A DNA stretch of 64,000 bases from Microplitis mediator (GCF_029852145.1 NC_079975.1:11617264-11681263); one strand, 5' to 3'; counted from the stretch's first letter, positions 23,601-37,232 are shown. Made by a program: numbers and translations. The notes: generated by a model from the letters alone, not told the origin.

Positions 23601-24258
23601 ATTCAAAAATTTTATTATTTTTCTTCCCAAATAAGTACACACTAAGATCTCTTGCACTTAGACCTTTTTTACGACGTCCGACTTACTGACGCCAGCAGTC
23701 GTACCGGACAAATATACCTACTTGAGCGTTGTCAACGCTTTACAATTAGGTCGTGTTGTACTAATGGACCACGTGTATTATCAATTTCTTTTTCCTTTAA
23801 ATTTCATCATTTTTACTTAACGTACTTTTAAAATTTATGTATCCGTTCCCATTTAAGAATCTAAGCATAGGAGCGGTAATCTTTCTTTGATTTTCTTCTT
23901 AAACCTATAGACCACCCAACTCATGTGCACTTGCATGTGATTCTTGGAAATTAGAGAAAGCTAATGGAAACTACCAAAATTTATGGTTTCCTCGGCGGCA
24001 GAGTGGCGCCAGGTCATCGGCCTACTTAGTAGTCAAAATCTATTTCCCAGGGATCACACGTGTGCATGGGCCTAGAACTTTCGAGTAGGTCCGGGTCTTT
24101 TCGTATGGGAAACAAGTTACCACCACTTTTCATAGGTGAAGACCATATAAAAGGACCATGGACTTTAGCTCATCAGTTCTTTTGGGATTCAAACTCTGAA
24201 CCATACTGAACTCCGGACACTTGACGGTGTTCGTGGCTAGAGGATTGATGTCCCGATT

Positions 24259-24433
24259 GAGCATTCGGTTAACGGTAGCTAGGCATACGAACCGGACTTT
24301 GATCGACGTAAGCACTCGAATAATCGGTATATCATTTTCTACTAGTTTCAGGAGAATAATTGGCGTGTTATTAAATTCACCATTCGGTTGACGGTAGCTG
24401 GGCATACGAACCGGACCATGATCGTCGTAAGTC
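24259..24433. repeat. Two copies of a roughly 52-bp dispersed repeat
   Basis: GCATTCGGTTAACGGTAGCT, then GGCATACGAACCGGAC and TTGATCGACGTAAG, occurs at 24259-24317 and 24380-24433, and a third copy is at 25374-25420. All three are in the same orientation. No gene context is seen. Confidence 0.6.
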
Positions 24434-24544
24434 GTGATTTAATATCAATCGGAAACACCGGTAGCGCTGATTTTCTTCATCTTATTTTAATCATTTTATT
24501 TTATTTTAATATTGAATTGTACCACAAAAACGTAAAGAATCAAA

Positions 24545-24765
24545 GAATATTTTACCGCGAGAAAAGCGAAGATTAAAGAATTATTTTACCGCGAAAATAC
24601 GCGAAGATTTTTAATAATACTTTACCGCGAGAATGCGAAGATTTTAAAGAATTATATTTTACCGTGAAAATACGCGAAGTTTTTACAAACAAATTTACAT
24701 TTTATTTTACCGCGAAAAACGTGAAGACTTATTATAAATTTATATTTTCCATAAACTACGAAGAT
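24545..24765. repeat. Minisatellite, about 45-bp unit, five to six copies
   Basis: The unit core is TTTTACCGCGAAAATACGCG followed by AAGATTTT and a variable AT spacer. The alternating CGCG words stand out against the AT-rich surroundings. Confidence 0.75.
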
Positions 24766-27269
24766 TTTGAAACGCATAAATAATTAAAACAAACTGAATA
24801 AATCGATCAATTAGAATCATATTAATTAGCCGCGAGAGCGCGTGTGTATAAGTGTCCTGTGTTACTGCTGAAAGTCTTGACACCTCACCTAAACCTGTTT
24901 AGGGTAAGTTTTAACCATTGTAATCATTATTTGATACTTTTATTATTTTATATATTTTGAACCTGATTATAAAACATATGCATGACACATTTTATATACA
25001 TTGAATATTTTAAATATTTGTAACTCCTTTTGTATTTTGAGTATATTTGATCCTAAATAAATAATTACTCGTGAACATAAACATTTAAAACTATTATTTC
25101 TCAGACAATTTCACTTTAGCAATAAGATACTAGCTTCACGAGGCTTTTCGGCAGCCCACCTTCCTTTATCTCTTATTTTCTACCTGTTTAGCCGCTCAGA
25201 CAGATAGTTAACAGTAGGGGGTACACAATCTTACGTTTACCGCTCGACGTTTGATTGTGAAATTAAATAAGTCACACTCATAGATTGGAAATCGCTTTGG
25301 GTCTTATCAATATTGTCTTCAACAATATTGTGTAGGCGCGATTTGAATATAAACAGAATAAACTGAGCATTTGGTCAACGGTAGCCGTGCATACGAACTG
25401 GACCTTGATCAATGTAAGTACCCTTTCATTCAATACGTTTATACGAAAATTCGTACCTACGCCCATCACGATCTCCAATCGTGACACCGTCATCAACATA
25501 TACGGTCACCAATAATTACTAATAAAGTCAGCATAAACTTCCAAGTTTTGGATTCCGGTTTGTCGCCAGGACAACTAAGTACGCAAATATATATCTGTAT
25601 TTGTTACGCTCTCTATCACTCACACGTGAGATATACCCGAATGGCCACCAACGCGGGACAAATTACACGCCAATGTACTAGACACAAAGGTACTTACAGT
25701 CATCGCCAATTTCCAACACTCGTACCGGCTCCATTGGTTTGAAATTTATCAATTATCAGTCAATGGCACGAATAATATCGATAACAATTTGCCAGGTGCC
25801 TCAAAAACACTTATATCCAGCCAATATAATTTTGGAAGCGTATGGGTTCCAAATGGCGACTGAATTTTAAAAAATAGTTGGCAACAGAAGCAACAGCACA
25901 CCTTACTCTCACCAAGGATGATCCACGTCTGGCCATGGCAGCACGTGAGTCCCATGCCGGCACCTCGGCCGGCGCCATCTTATAATGTTTTCTTACTTCA
26001 ACCAATGGAGCAATATACCTGTCGCATGTTAATTTACTCATTTACACCAACATAATGCATGACTTGTTTTGCATGTAATTTGTATATTCCCGACATTAAA
26101 TGACCATTCCCATATTTCAGAGCCAATTATGCATACATTTTACAGGTAAATTTCGCCCTGGTTTATTAATAATGCCCGTAAATTTATTTAAAATAAATAA
26201 ATTCACTGAGGCCAACTGTTGCGTTGCCGCGCATGCGCCAAACAACCAAAATAATAATAATAATAACCAAATAATTAAAATAAATAAATACGCAATTAAT
26301 TATCCCAGCGGCTGTAAAATCCATTCATCAGTAAATAAAATTCAGTAATTTTTACTGATTTGGCCGCAATTTTCGCCTAGATAATTAAACAAATAATAAA
26401 CGCACAGTAAATAAAATAAAATAATACATAAAATAATAATAATAATAGTATAATAATAATAATAATGGGTGAGACGTGCTGAGCAGCGTGTGCTGCCATC
26501 TGTTGCCCTTCTCCGACCTAATGCGAAGATGCCGCGATATTCAAATATCGTGACAATACTTATATATATAAGTGTAAAATATTAACTTAAAAACTACATT
26601 AAATATTTAGTTTGCTGGATCGGGATGGTGAAAGAAATAAAAATTCACTTATTTGGTGTATTGTCCATATTTAATAAAAATAAATCACAGATAATAACGT
26701 AGAGTACAAGAGTCGATCACGAGTTCATATTAGAGCACTTATTGAACATTATTCGGTTGCATTTGAGTTTAATTGAGTTTTATATAAATTGCATGGCACC
26801 GTACACATGAACATTATATTATATACATATAGAGCGTAGTTGAAGATCGAGTTTGTTGAGTTTAATGAATACGAGTTTATAAATTTACACGGCACCATAC
26901 ACGTGAATTAATTTACACAAAAGAGCGCAATAAAGAATAAATTATTAACAATTAATGATTTACAACTATCATCAATAGTTCGAGTATACATTTTAGTCAC
27001 AATTAAATTTAATTCGCGACACAGAGTACGAGTAAGAAGAGCAAAAATATAAGAAACGTAACGAGCCGAGTCTGAACGTATAATAATTACTTTGCAGTCA
27101 CAAATAAAATTTGATATTGATTTTTGAGATTAAGATTACTGGATGACTGAATGATGACATCAGTCACACCAGTTGACATCATGTCCAAGTAAATAATTAA
27201 TCGATGAGTAATGAAAGTAAATGTAATTAAGAATAATTATTTGTGGCTGCAAAGTCACGTGATTGCGAG

Positions 27270-27277
<8 letters not shown>

Positions 27278-27302
<25 letters not shown>
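27278..27302. repeat. (TA)n microsatellite
   Basis: A short pure TA run in non-coding DNA inside the LTR-like element. Confidence 0.8.
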
Positions 27303-27304
<2 letters not shown>

Positions 27305-28386
27305 CCAGCAGGTTATTTTGACACGTGGTCAACACAAAAATGATCACAGATTTTATAAATTAAATTGAGAATGTAAATAAAAAATATAGGTGAATAATAA
27401 TACCTGATGAGTTTGCGAGTGGTAATCAAATTGAATTAATTAACGAAGCACGATAATTAGCAAGATGTAATTGGAAATTATAATAACTTGTTGCACGTGG
27501 TGTTCTATAACATGTGTTGTAGAATAATGCCAGTTGCCGCGTAGCTGGCTATCGAGTTGAAATTCCGAGTATCAGAGGGCGCGTCGGTAGCAGCACCTCT
27601 GGTATAGTAGAGCGTAGAGTTGTCAAGTGTTCTGGCGCGAACATTTGAAATTTACGCAACAATAAGTAAATATAAAAATATAGAATATTAGAAATAAAAA
27701 CAAATTATAGTGTTATAACATAAATATTAATTAACAGTTCTCTAGTGAATTAATTCCGGCCCCGCCAGAGGACAATTTGACCTCTGTAGTTTTTAAGTTA
27801 TATTTAGTGAAGAGAAAATAAATTTTGTAGTTTGGGTTAGTTTGTAATTAAATAAACAAAAAGTGAAAAGGTCAAAAATAGAGTTTGTGAATTTGATTAA
27901 ATTAAAATTAAGAGCACCCTCCATCGGCGGTTTTTCCATACTTCACGGTCGCCACCCATCACCAAAGGGTGTCTACTCAGAAGCAATCCAACTACGACCT
28001 TCAAGGACCAAAAGGAGACTAACAAAGGCCTATTCCGGCTACAGGCTGAGCAAAATTTCCAGCGAAAAAGTAGGTGATTTTAAATACCTGTAAACCACAA
28101 TTTTTAACTTGTCTTTTCACCTACTTCCCCCTTCAAACCTAAAACGAAAACCGCCCTCAGGGTTGGGCACCCAACGATCCCAAAAATCGAATATAAATCC
28201 AAGGTGGACTACTTTTCACCTTAGAAAAGAAAAATTCAGAGCTGTTTGTCCGTCGTACTCCGATCACACGGCATTAAATATAATAATTTTATTAATACGC
28301 TACCAACTAAGTTAAATAAAATTAATTCGGACATAACAAGTGCGTGTAAGGCCATTTTTCTTGCTAAACAGTGTATTTTTTATCTA

Positions 28387-29129
28387 CACTAATGCAAAAA
28401 ATTAAAGGAGCAGAAAAATTTTATAAATTTTTTAGTGATTTTTGGAAGGCTGTAACTTGGTGAAAAATAATCGTATCGAGATTTTAAAAAAAGCATTTTA
28501 TAGCTTGAAATCTCTAGTTTAGGTGCATTTTTTTCAAAATTTTTTAAAAGCTCCAGTTATTGCGCAAACATGAGGAATACCGCGAGACAAAAAATTTCTA
28601 AATTTTTTTTTTTTTCCGAAGAGCCCACGGACCGCGGAAAAATTCTTTCAACTAAACGAATGCATAGTTCGCTTAGCAAATTTATTCAGCTTCAATTTGG
28701 TTTTTTTTAACCTCGTAGGACGATTTGTCGCAAAGATATCAGCCTTTAAACAGAAAATGATCCTTTTGGCTTAGATCATCGATATTTCAGGTACCAATGA
28801 TCGCACAGAAAGTTGAAGGGCGGCATTAAAAACTTAAATAAATTCCCAACAAGATCCTGTCATAATTTTTTGGAAAAAAAAATTTTTTTTATTTCTAACA
28901 TCCATTAGAAGTAAGTACAAAAAAATGACTTTTTTTGGATTTTTAGTATATCAACTGCTACTCTGCAAATATCGATAAAAAAAATAATGTTGCCAGGGAC
29001 TTTTTTAGCTTAATGTACCCTCAAGACCCCAATAAATTTTTAAACTGACCTATCGAACCATTTTTTGGGAATCATCGATCAAAGTTTTGCTAAACAATTA
29101 AAGGAGCAAGTTTTGTTCCTTTAATTGTG
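28387..29129. mobile_element. TA-flanked non-autonomous transposon (743 bp)
   Basis: It begins CACTAATGCAAAAAATTAAA and ends TTTAATTGTG with TA on each side, as in Tc1/mariner-type insertions. The internal sequence is related to the elements at 35201-37232 and 44134 onward (gcTGTAACTtGGTGAAAAAT, CGATATTTCAG, ATGATCGCACAGAAAGTT). No transposase ORF is present. Confidence 0.6.
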
Positions 29130-29202
29130 TAATCATAATCAAAATGAAAAAATAATTTTTTTTAGTCTTTTCACAAATTTTTGCGTTGGTGACTCAGCAA
29201 AT

Positions 29203-29203
29203 C

Positions 29204-29298
<95 letters not shown>
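29203..29298. repeat. (TG)n microsatellite
   Basis: About 48 TG units, ending in TGAATATGTATGTATG. It is read as Cys-Val or His-Thr in open frames, which are artefacts. Confidence 0.95.
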
Positions 29299-29301
<3 letters not shown>

Positions 29302-30769
29302 ATGTATGTATGTGCTGTATACGTGAGAACGGATACAGTGAAAGATTACGCGATGCTGGATCGTCGTATAAGTTAGCGAGTACCCGACGCTGGCTCATCG
29401 TACTTTGTTCGATCTTGGATCGAGTTGATTGTAAGAAAATATACACGTCTGTATATGAAGAGCGAGAGCTCAATTGTCCACTGTGGGACGATTAGATAGT
29501 ACGTGGTACTATAGTACGAATGATTGTTTTGAAAGCCTTTGGTGCACTGAGGCGATGTTACCGGTTGATCAGATCGGTTATATGATTAATTTGTTCAAAC
29601 TAGTAAGATAGTGAAATGCGCTTAAGAGTTATTGAAATTTCAATGAAATTGTCCAGAGACAATGCGACGTTACTGGTCGTTGATTTGAATGAGATTTAAT
29701 TTTATCTGATCGATTGTTGTCGATCGATTGTTGCTTGCGACGGAGGCTATTGTTTGACTGCAGTTGAATATGAATCTAATCTATTTGTATTGATAGATGA
29801 TTATTAGCGACGAGGCTATTGTATGAGTGAAGTTAGATTTGATGTATGCGATCACGGCAAGCCACGTTGATAGTAATAAAGCGCGGACAAAGATCAGACT
29901 CTTAGTATTATTTAGATTATGATTATCGAATATAAATGATAATCATTAATATTTGATCACTGCACAAATAAATTAATGTTCAAGACGAAAACGAATAAAC
30001 CCGGTAACTTGACTGGAATCAATATAAATGAATAATTATTAAATATTCAATATTATCGATGTTATTATTATTTAATATTAATACGAATATTAATATTAAA
30101 TCTCAAACACAATTCGATTGAATAATTAACGAAAACACGACTAAATATCCGAGATTTAAGGGTGAGACCCACGCGCAACAAGTCCCGACTTGTTCGTATT
30201 GCGACGCAATAAACCAGCGATCTTATTGTTTGCAAAATAAGGTTTTAATTTAACGAAATAAATCCAATTAATAAATGAATATTTTTGCAGAATACTTATC
30301 CTTCACCGATGTATTGAATTGAATCCGATGATCAATTAATTAAGCAATTATTTAATGATTTAATTATTGGCTTGGCAATTATAGACAGAATGTTCACAGC
30401 GAGTGCGTACTATATGAAGACTTGTGGTCAGCTGACGAAAAGACGCGACGAAGCCGGATTGTCATTTTGACGAAACAAAAACGTTAGACACCCGAGTGAC
30501 AGAGATACGCTGAAGGCGTGAGTGCAACAAAGATGCACAGCGAAACCGACGCTATGTTTAGCGCGCGCGTTCGTGGTGCGACCCGAGTTGGCGACGAAAT
30601 GAATTTGAGCACCGCTAGATGGGGAATCATTTAATTATTTAAATCCTTTACATTATAATGATGACAATTATTTTAGGACTTCCGTTTTCGACGGAACACT
30701 TCCAGAATCGCGAACCGAGATGAGAAAAACAACGAACACCAAGGTTCAGCAGCCTATGACGCTTGAGAA
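29299..30769. other. Non-coding stretch
   Basis: It contains moderately GC-rich patches and direct GACGAGGCTATTGT-type words near 29738 and 29810, and no credible exon. Confidence 0.4.
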
Positions 30770-31340
30770 GTTAATGTATCTTCCTTGCTGGCCCGCGTGA
30801 GTCCTAAGCCGTGTTACGTTTAGGCAACCCTCTTTTTCTCTTTTCTATTTTTTTCAACTGACTAGTTCATATTCATTAAAATCTAAACAGTCAAGTATAC
30901 TATAATATCCCACGGGAAGATCGTCTCAATATTGCACTCGAGGAGGCGTGGCAAGTTGCTTGTTACCGTAAAAATCTCTATTCAAAATCGTCTTTTCAAA
31001 ATTATATTTGCTTTTCCAAAAATCACCACACGGGAAGTAACGCTCGCGTAAAACCCGAGGAGGCGTGGGTAATTTTTACAATAATTGTTAAGTGCATAAA
31101 CAGCGATTCTCGTCCGAGTGAATTACTGGAGTCGGGGATTCATACCGAACTCATATGAGCTAAAGACTCAACAAATTCGAAATGTAAATCTATAAGTTAA
31201 ATTAATAGTTAAGTGTAAATCCCAGAGATTTAAGTGACAGAAAAGAACCTTAGTGTCAAGAACAATTTAACATCTTGTGAACTGAGTGCGGCAAGCCCAT
31301 AGGGCAAATATTGAATAAACATTCATCATTGGGGAAAACC
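30770..31340 (+). repeat. Dispersed repeat, copy 2 (inverted partner of 20869-21388)
   Basis: It matches copy 1 in reverse complement over more than 500 bp. It has ATTGAATAAACATTC near its end, and its internal CGAGGAGGCGTGG words occur twice. Confidence 0.65.
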
Positions 31341-34160
31341 TGCATATTAGATAATTTTTAATATTAAGAACCGCTTCCCTTCTTTCTGAACCAAATCATC
31401 TTTCGATCAGGGACCAACAGAAGCCGTCCACGGGAGTTTGCAGTCCAAAGGCCAACTTGCAAGTAAGCAGCGAACAACGAAAGGTAGGTAAAATTACCAA
31501 ATTCTTCAACGTATTGCATCCAAATTCTGAATTGAATACACAGAGAGGCCCCTGCGGGGTTTATCGTTCGAGTTCTCACAATAATAATAAAACCTAGAGC
31601 TAATCCTCCAGGATAATCACCCTGTTTGCTCGACGCCTCCCACTTGAGGCCCACGCGACCATTTCTAATAATTAATTATTATTAATTAATTAAATCCAGA
31701 CATAACACTATGAAAGTGTTGAGTAAAATCCAGGAAATAAATTTTTTAAAAACATTTCATTGTTAGACAAGAAAAATTTCTTTTATACGCCCTTATGCCT
31801 TTGATTGGCGTTTTTTGCTTAAATACGTCCTTGTGGCACCTGTAACCTGTAACGTGATATGTACAGTCGTAGTTTAGAATTCAGAATAGTTCTCATTTTA
31901 CATGTTGCAAGCGCGAAGCAGGGAGGTAATGCTCTATTTTTCTTTTTTTCACTCGAGTACGCAAACGGTATAATTGTCTGTATTTGTCTGAAGATTTAAA
32001 GATTTGCTCACAATAAAAGCGTAGACAAAATTATCTAATAATCCATTTAAAAAATCTGTCACGTAACCATTCAAATAAATTTATAATTAATTAGTAATAA
32101 GTATGAGAGCACGTGTGTGCTAAAATTTTAATTTATAATTTAAAAATAATTACATTTAATATTTATTATTTATACGGGAATATTTATTATTTTGCGTTAT
32201 TTGAGGGACATAATGTGTGGTCACATTATGCCCCAATCATTGCTTTTATTTTATTTGGTTCAAATTTCATATCCAGGTATTGAAGAGATGAGAAGTATTG
32301 ACCGCAGAGAAGGGGAAAAATCAATATTTTCTCCTGCAATATCGATGGATAACACGCAGTTTAAATAATTATTATTGAATTAAATATATCTTTTACAATT
32401 ATTATTTTGACACAAATAAATACTAGACAAATGTATTTATTTAATATGTATCATTCAGATGGGGTAAAAATATTATTATAATTTATTTATTTGATTTAAA
32501 ATAGGCCCAGAGCTAGATAACAATGATAATGGTAATTAAGGGCGATCGTTGCGCCACGTGGGTGGCCAACAAGTGGCCGGCCCAAAAAGTATTCAGAAAG
32601 ATACGGATAAGCAAAGTGAGTGGACGCTGTCATTGTCGAAAAATCTAATTACGTTGCCATTACGTTTGATTCGTTAGTTGCTAACTAACGAATCAAACGT
32701 AATGGCAACGTAATATTATATATTTTTAATATTATTAAAAAAATAAATAAATTCACCGGGTGATCGGTTTCTGTGTGTTCTTTGTTTTGGATCAACTTGA
32801 AACAATATCGAGTAAGTACTCTTGTATTCTCCTCCAATGCATTGCTACTGATAACCTCCCCGGGAATTGTTGGCATTTGCGACGTGAATAATTCGGCTGA
32901 TTTTGTATTTCGCTACCCCTGAATGATACGTTTTCATATATAAAAAGAATTGGGGATGATAAAATAATCATATTTTGTTTAAAGTTTAATTTAAATATTA
33001 GAAATTGCGCGCTTACAGCAGTTTGCTGTACAGGTACATATATAGATATATATATATATCTATACTTATAGCTATACGCCGGCTCTGGAGAAAATTCCTG
33101 AGTCGACGACGTAATAGTTCAGGGGAAAAATTCCTGAACAATAATAATAATTATAAAGCGGAATTATTATTATTATTTATTTTATTATTTATAATAGTTT
33201 TTATTATTATTGAAATAATTGTACCCGAGATATTATTACTTATTCTTTTTTTTTTCTGTGTATAGTTTAACAGTTATTATTATTTACCTCAGTGGTTGAT
33301 TAGTTTATATTATATTTTTGACTATTTATAATTATCGAAAGAGTGATAATTATTTTTTTAAGAGAATTTATGTTATGATTTATTGGAAAATTGGTGAATG
33401 AGAGTGAGAGTACACCGTATCTTTCTCCCCCTATAAATTATAAAGGGGTAATTTGGGATATTTATTGTGATTATTTATATTTTATTATTGATTTAAATAT
33501 TGGATTTAAATTTGGAATTTTCTTTGAATTATATAGATTCTACCCCCAAGGGTTTATTAACGAGTATAATTTATATTTATAAGTAAAATATTGTATCAAA
33601 GATTCTTGATAATTTTTTTATAAATAATTTAATCCAACAATTTTCGGGGAAATACTCAGTATTTATTTTCCTGGGTCTTTTTCCTGCTGTATTTAATTTG
33701 ATTTATTATTTTATATATATTTAACTGTGCTTATTATTTTCTGATTATTTCTTCTCTTTTAATTTCGATCCATTTTATCCGCCTTGTTACTGGCTACTCG
33801 CTCGGATCTTTCTTCGCAAATTGTCCCCCTGATAAAATATTTTGTCCGTTTTATAGAAACGGTCTGGCGCCTACGTGCACTAATCCAGCCTAAGGAGCTG
33901 GTCTAGGCACACCCTTATTTTATTATTTGTAATTTGATAACACTATTATTTATTTAAAAATTTAAAAATTAATTGAGGTGATATTTATCATCATTTTATT
34001 TTTCCGGACTTTAGAATTATAATTTTTTTAGTAGATTTCATATAAATCTAACTATTGTATTTGTCCTCATAAGGGAATTTTCGAAAAATTTTGCTCGACG
34101 AGCTGAGTCAGAAAATACATTTGGTTCAAAAGTTTATATATGTATTTATATATATATATA
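31341..34160. other. Non-coding stretch with LTR-like end and a perfect hairpin
   Basis: It contains CAGACATAACA ending at 31707, the right-end motif of the TGTTATGTCC family, suggesting a third, truncated copy. It also holds the hairpin at 32648-32714. ORFs at about 33.0-33.6 kb are AT-driven and unconvincing. Confidence 0.4.
32648..32714. repeat. Perfect 32-bp inverted repeat with 3-nt loop
   Basis: The arms 32648-32679 and 32683-32714 are exact reverse complements separated by GCT. RNA from either strand would form a 32-bp stem. The arm sequence was not noticed elsewhere in the window. Confidence 0.85.
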
Positions 34161-35198
34161 TATATAATATAACGCGCCGTTCTCCAATGATAGCGTCCAC
34201 AATTCTACACTGATCTTAATGAAACTCAGTATACTTATTCTATAGACGATTACCTTGGATGAGTTCGAAGATGAGCCAATTTGGCCAATAAGTTTAGCAG
34301 TTATAGTTAATTGAAATTTTGTAAAATTTTTAGAAAAAATTTGTTTGCCGCCTTAACTGGATGTAACTTCTAAACGGAAAGAGATAGCTTATTTTCGTTT
34401 GTTTTATGTGAAAGCTCGTTCGATTGCCTACAATTTCGACTATACAGCTTGTTGATTTGACCATTTTTTCTAATAGATAAATGGTTTTGAACATTTACAA
34501 AATATTGTAGAAACTAATTTTATGCAGGTTTTCACTTTGATTATAGTCTCAATTTCGAACCGATCACCTTGAAACTTAGTATACGTATTTTGTGGGTGAC
34601 TACCTTGTTCGACTTTGAAAATGAGCTCAATCGGTCGATTAGTTTAGAAGTTATAGCATTTCAAAATTTTCAAAATGCCCAAAATTCATACTTTTACTTA
34701 TTCTTCCTTCAATATCTTTTGAAAGTGATAACTTATCGACTTTATATCAAATTCATCTGAAAGCTCTTCGAATAAGCTTTAAATTTCATGCCTATATATA
34801 TGCCTAGCCCACTGAAATTACTTATTTTACCATTCATTCAATGAAATTTTGCTATTGCATTAGTTCTCCTACTTCTTAGTACATTCATGGAGCTACTTAA
34901 ATTCATATTATCGCAGTGTGACACTTATAAAATCTAAACATCTCAATTCAGTGGGTATATACAATTTTGTTTTATCGACAGTGTATAAATGATATGATAT
35001 ATCAATAACAAGATTAACATTAGTTATGATGATAATATTCTCTATATCTACTCGTCGTATGATATTCTAATAGGCTTTTTATTTCAAATATTAGTACTAA
35101 TTTCAAGTATGACACTTTGATGTATCACAATCAATTTTTAATCTTAGAATATTTTATGAGTAGATTTTATTGAAAGCAAATTATCGCCTTTGTCCTTA
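34161..35198. other. Non-coding, transposon-like stretch
   Basis: It follows (TA)n and carries repeated GAAACTCAGTATACTTATT and GAAACTTAGTATACGTATT words, typical of degenerate internal repeats in non-autonomous elements. No gene is present. Confidence 0.35.
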
Positions 35199-35200
35199 TA

Positions 35201-37232
35201 CACTGGTCACAGAAATTAAGGGATAGAAAAAAAATCCGAAATTTTTAGGTGATTTTCAACATGCTGTAACTCGGTGAAAAATGGTCGGATAAAAAATCTA
35301 AAAAAAGCAAATTGTAGCCTCAAGTTTCTAGTTTTTAGATCTGGACCTCAAAATTTTTTATCATGTACAGTTCCGGAGTAATCATAAGAAAACCAACGAA
35401 AAAAAAATTTTCAAAATTTTTGCTGGTCTTTCAATACCTCTATGGGCGACAATAAATTTTTTTGAATAATCCGACTGTCTGACTTTTCTCGGAAATTTTA
35501 TGCCCTTTAATTTGGTGGCCTTAAAAAGTCTCTACGACGATTTGGCGCCGAGTTATCATTGATCAAAGCAAAAAAGTCCATTTTGGCTTTGATAATCAAT
35601 AACTCCGGATGTATTGGTCGTACAGAGAATGGAAGCAGGGTTTTGAAAACTGGAAAACATTCTCTATAAGGCAAAATTAGTGGCATTTGATAAAAAAATT
35701 TTTTTTAAAGCGATATTGTTTGGTAAAAAACAGGTCAAAATTCACAAATTTAAGGATATTCGGAAATCTTGCTATAACTTTGGATATAAAGGATGAACAA
35801 AGGATATCTTCGACTTTTTTTCAACCTCAAAGTGTCCTGAAAAAACCCTGAAAATTTCAAATCGCTGCGATTGTTCTTTCTTAGTGCCCCGAAGCTTTAA
35901 ATTTATCGATTTTGTCAAAAATCACCATAATTGGTAGTTTCTCGATTTTTGTTCATTTTTTCGATTTGAAAATGGTTTTTTTACCGATAATCTTCATTTC
36001 TTCAATCAAAAAGATCGATTATCGAAAAAAAATGAAAAAAAAAAAATTTTGAAAAAAAATTTTTTTTTTTCAAAATTTTTTTTTTCAAAATTTTTTTTTT
36101 CAAAAATTTTTTTTTTTCAAAATTTTTTTTTTTGTTATATCTGCAATGATTTATCATTGTCAAAAAAAATTCCTAAAATTTTTTTTACCGCCGGCATTAG
36201 AGTTACCCAAAGGGTATGTTTGTTAAGTTGACATTTGAAGCAGATGCAGTTACAGCGGTAAAAAAAATTTTAGGAATTTTTTTTTGACAATGATAAATCA
36301 TTTCAGATACAACAAAAAAAAAAATTTTGAAAAAAAAAAATTTTTGAAAAAAAAAATTTTGAAAAAAAAAAAATTTTTTTCAAAATTTTTTTTTTTTCAA
36401 TTTTTTTCGATAATCGATCTTTTTGATTGAAGAAATGAAGATTATCGGTAAAAAAAACCATTTTCAAATCGAAAAAATGAACAAAAACCGAGAAACTACC
36501 AATTATGGTGATTTTTGACAAAATCGATAAATTTAAAGCTTCGAGGCACTAAGAAAGAACAATCGCAGCGATTTGAAATTTTCAGGGTTTTTTCAGGACA
36601 CTTTGAGGTTGAAAAAAAGTCGAAGATATCCTTTGTTCATCCTTTATATCCAAAGTTATAGCAAGATTTCCGAATATCCTTAAATTTGTGAATTTTGACC
36701 TGTTTTTTACCAAACAATATCGCTTTAAAAAAAATTTTTTTATCAAATGCCACTAATTTTGCCTTATAGAGAATGTTTTTCAGTTTTCAAAACCCTGCTT
36801 CCATTCTCTGTACGACCAATACATCCGGAGTTATTGATTATCAAAGCCAAAATGGACTTTTTTACTTTGATCAATGATAACTCGGCGCCAAATCGTCGTA
36901 GAGACTTTTCAAGGCCACCAAATTAAAGGGCATAAAATTTCCGAGAAAAGTCAGACAGTCGGATTATTCAAAAAAATTCATTGTCGCCCATAGAGGTATT
37001 GAAAGACCAGCAAAAATTTTGAAAATTTTTTTTTCGTTGGTTTTCTTATGATTACTCCGGAACTGTACATGATAAAAAATTTTGGGGTCCAGATCTGAAA
37101 ACTAGAAACTTGAGGCTACAATTTGCTTTTTTTAGATTTTTTATCCGACCATTTTTCACCGAGTTACAGCATGTTGAAAATCACCTAAAAATTTCGGATT
37201 TTTTTTCTATCCCTTAATTTCTATGACCAGTG
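35201..37232. mobile_element. Foldback element: 2-kb near-perfect palindrome
   Basis: The left arm (35201-36187) is mirrored by the right arm (36250-37232) with few mismatches around a spacer of about 60 bp. The ends read CACTGGTCACAGAAATTAAG and its reverse complement (one mismatch) and are flanked by TA on both sides (35199-35200 and 37233-37234), the Tc1/mariner target. No transposase is present. The sequence next to the centre alternates long A and T runs. Confidence 0.85.

Larger units (their letters stand above)
21811..28338. mobile_element. LTR-like element with TGTTATGTCC ends and 4-bp target duplication
   Basis: The left end TGTTATGTCCGAATT (21811) and right end AATTCGGACATAACA (28338) are perfect inverted repeats of 15 bp. 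Both sides are flanked by AGTG (21807-21810 and 28339-28342), a 4-bp target duplication. The 6.5-kb interior has no long ORF and contains several minisatellites. No internal copy of the ends was found, so it looks like a solo LTR or non-autonomous element enlarged by later insertions. A related shorter copy lies at 37659-38909. TTGGGCGCCAGTTCG at about 22519 resembles a primer binding site. Confidence 0.55.

Noticed and set aside
29125..29495. Cys-Val and His-Thr repeat ORFs
   Set aside because: They are readings of the (TG)n tract with unrelated flanks.
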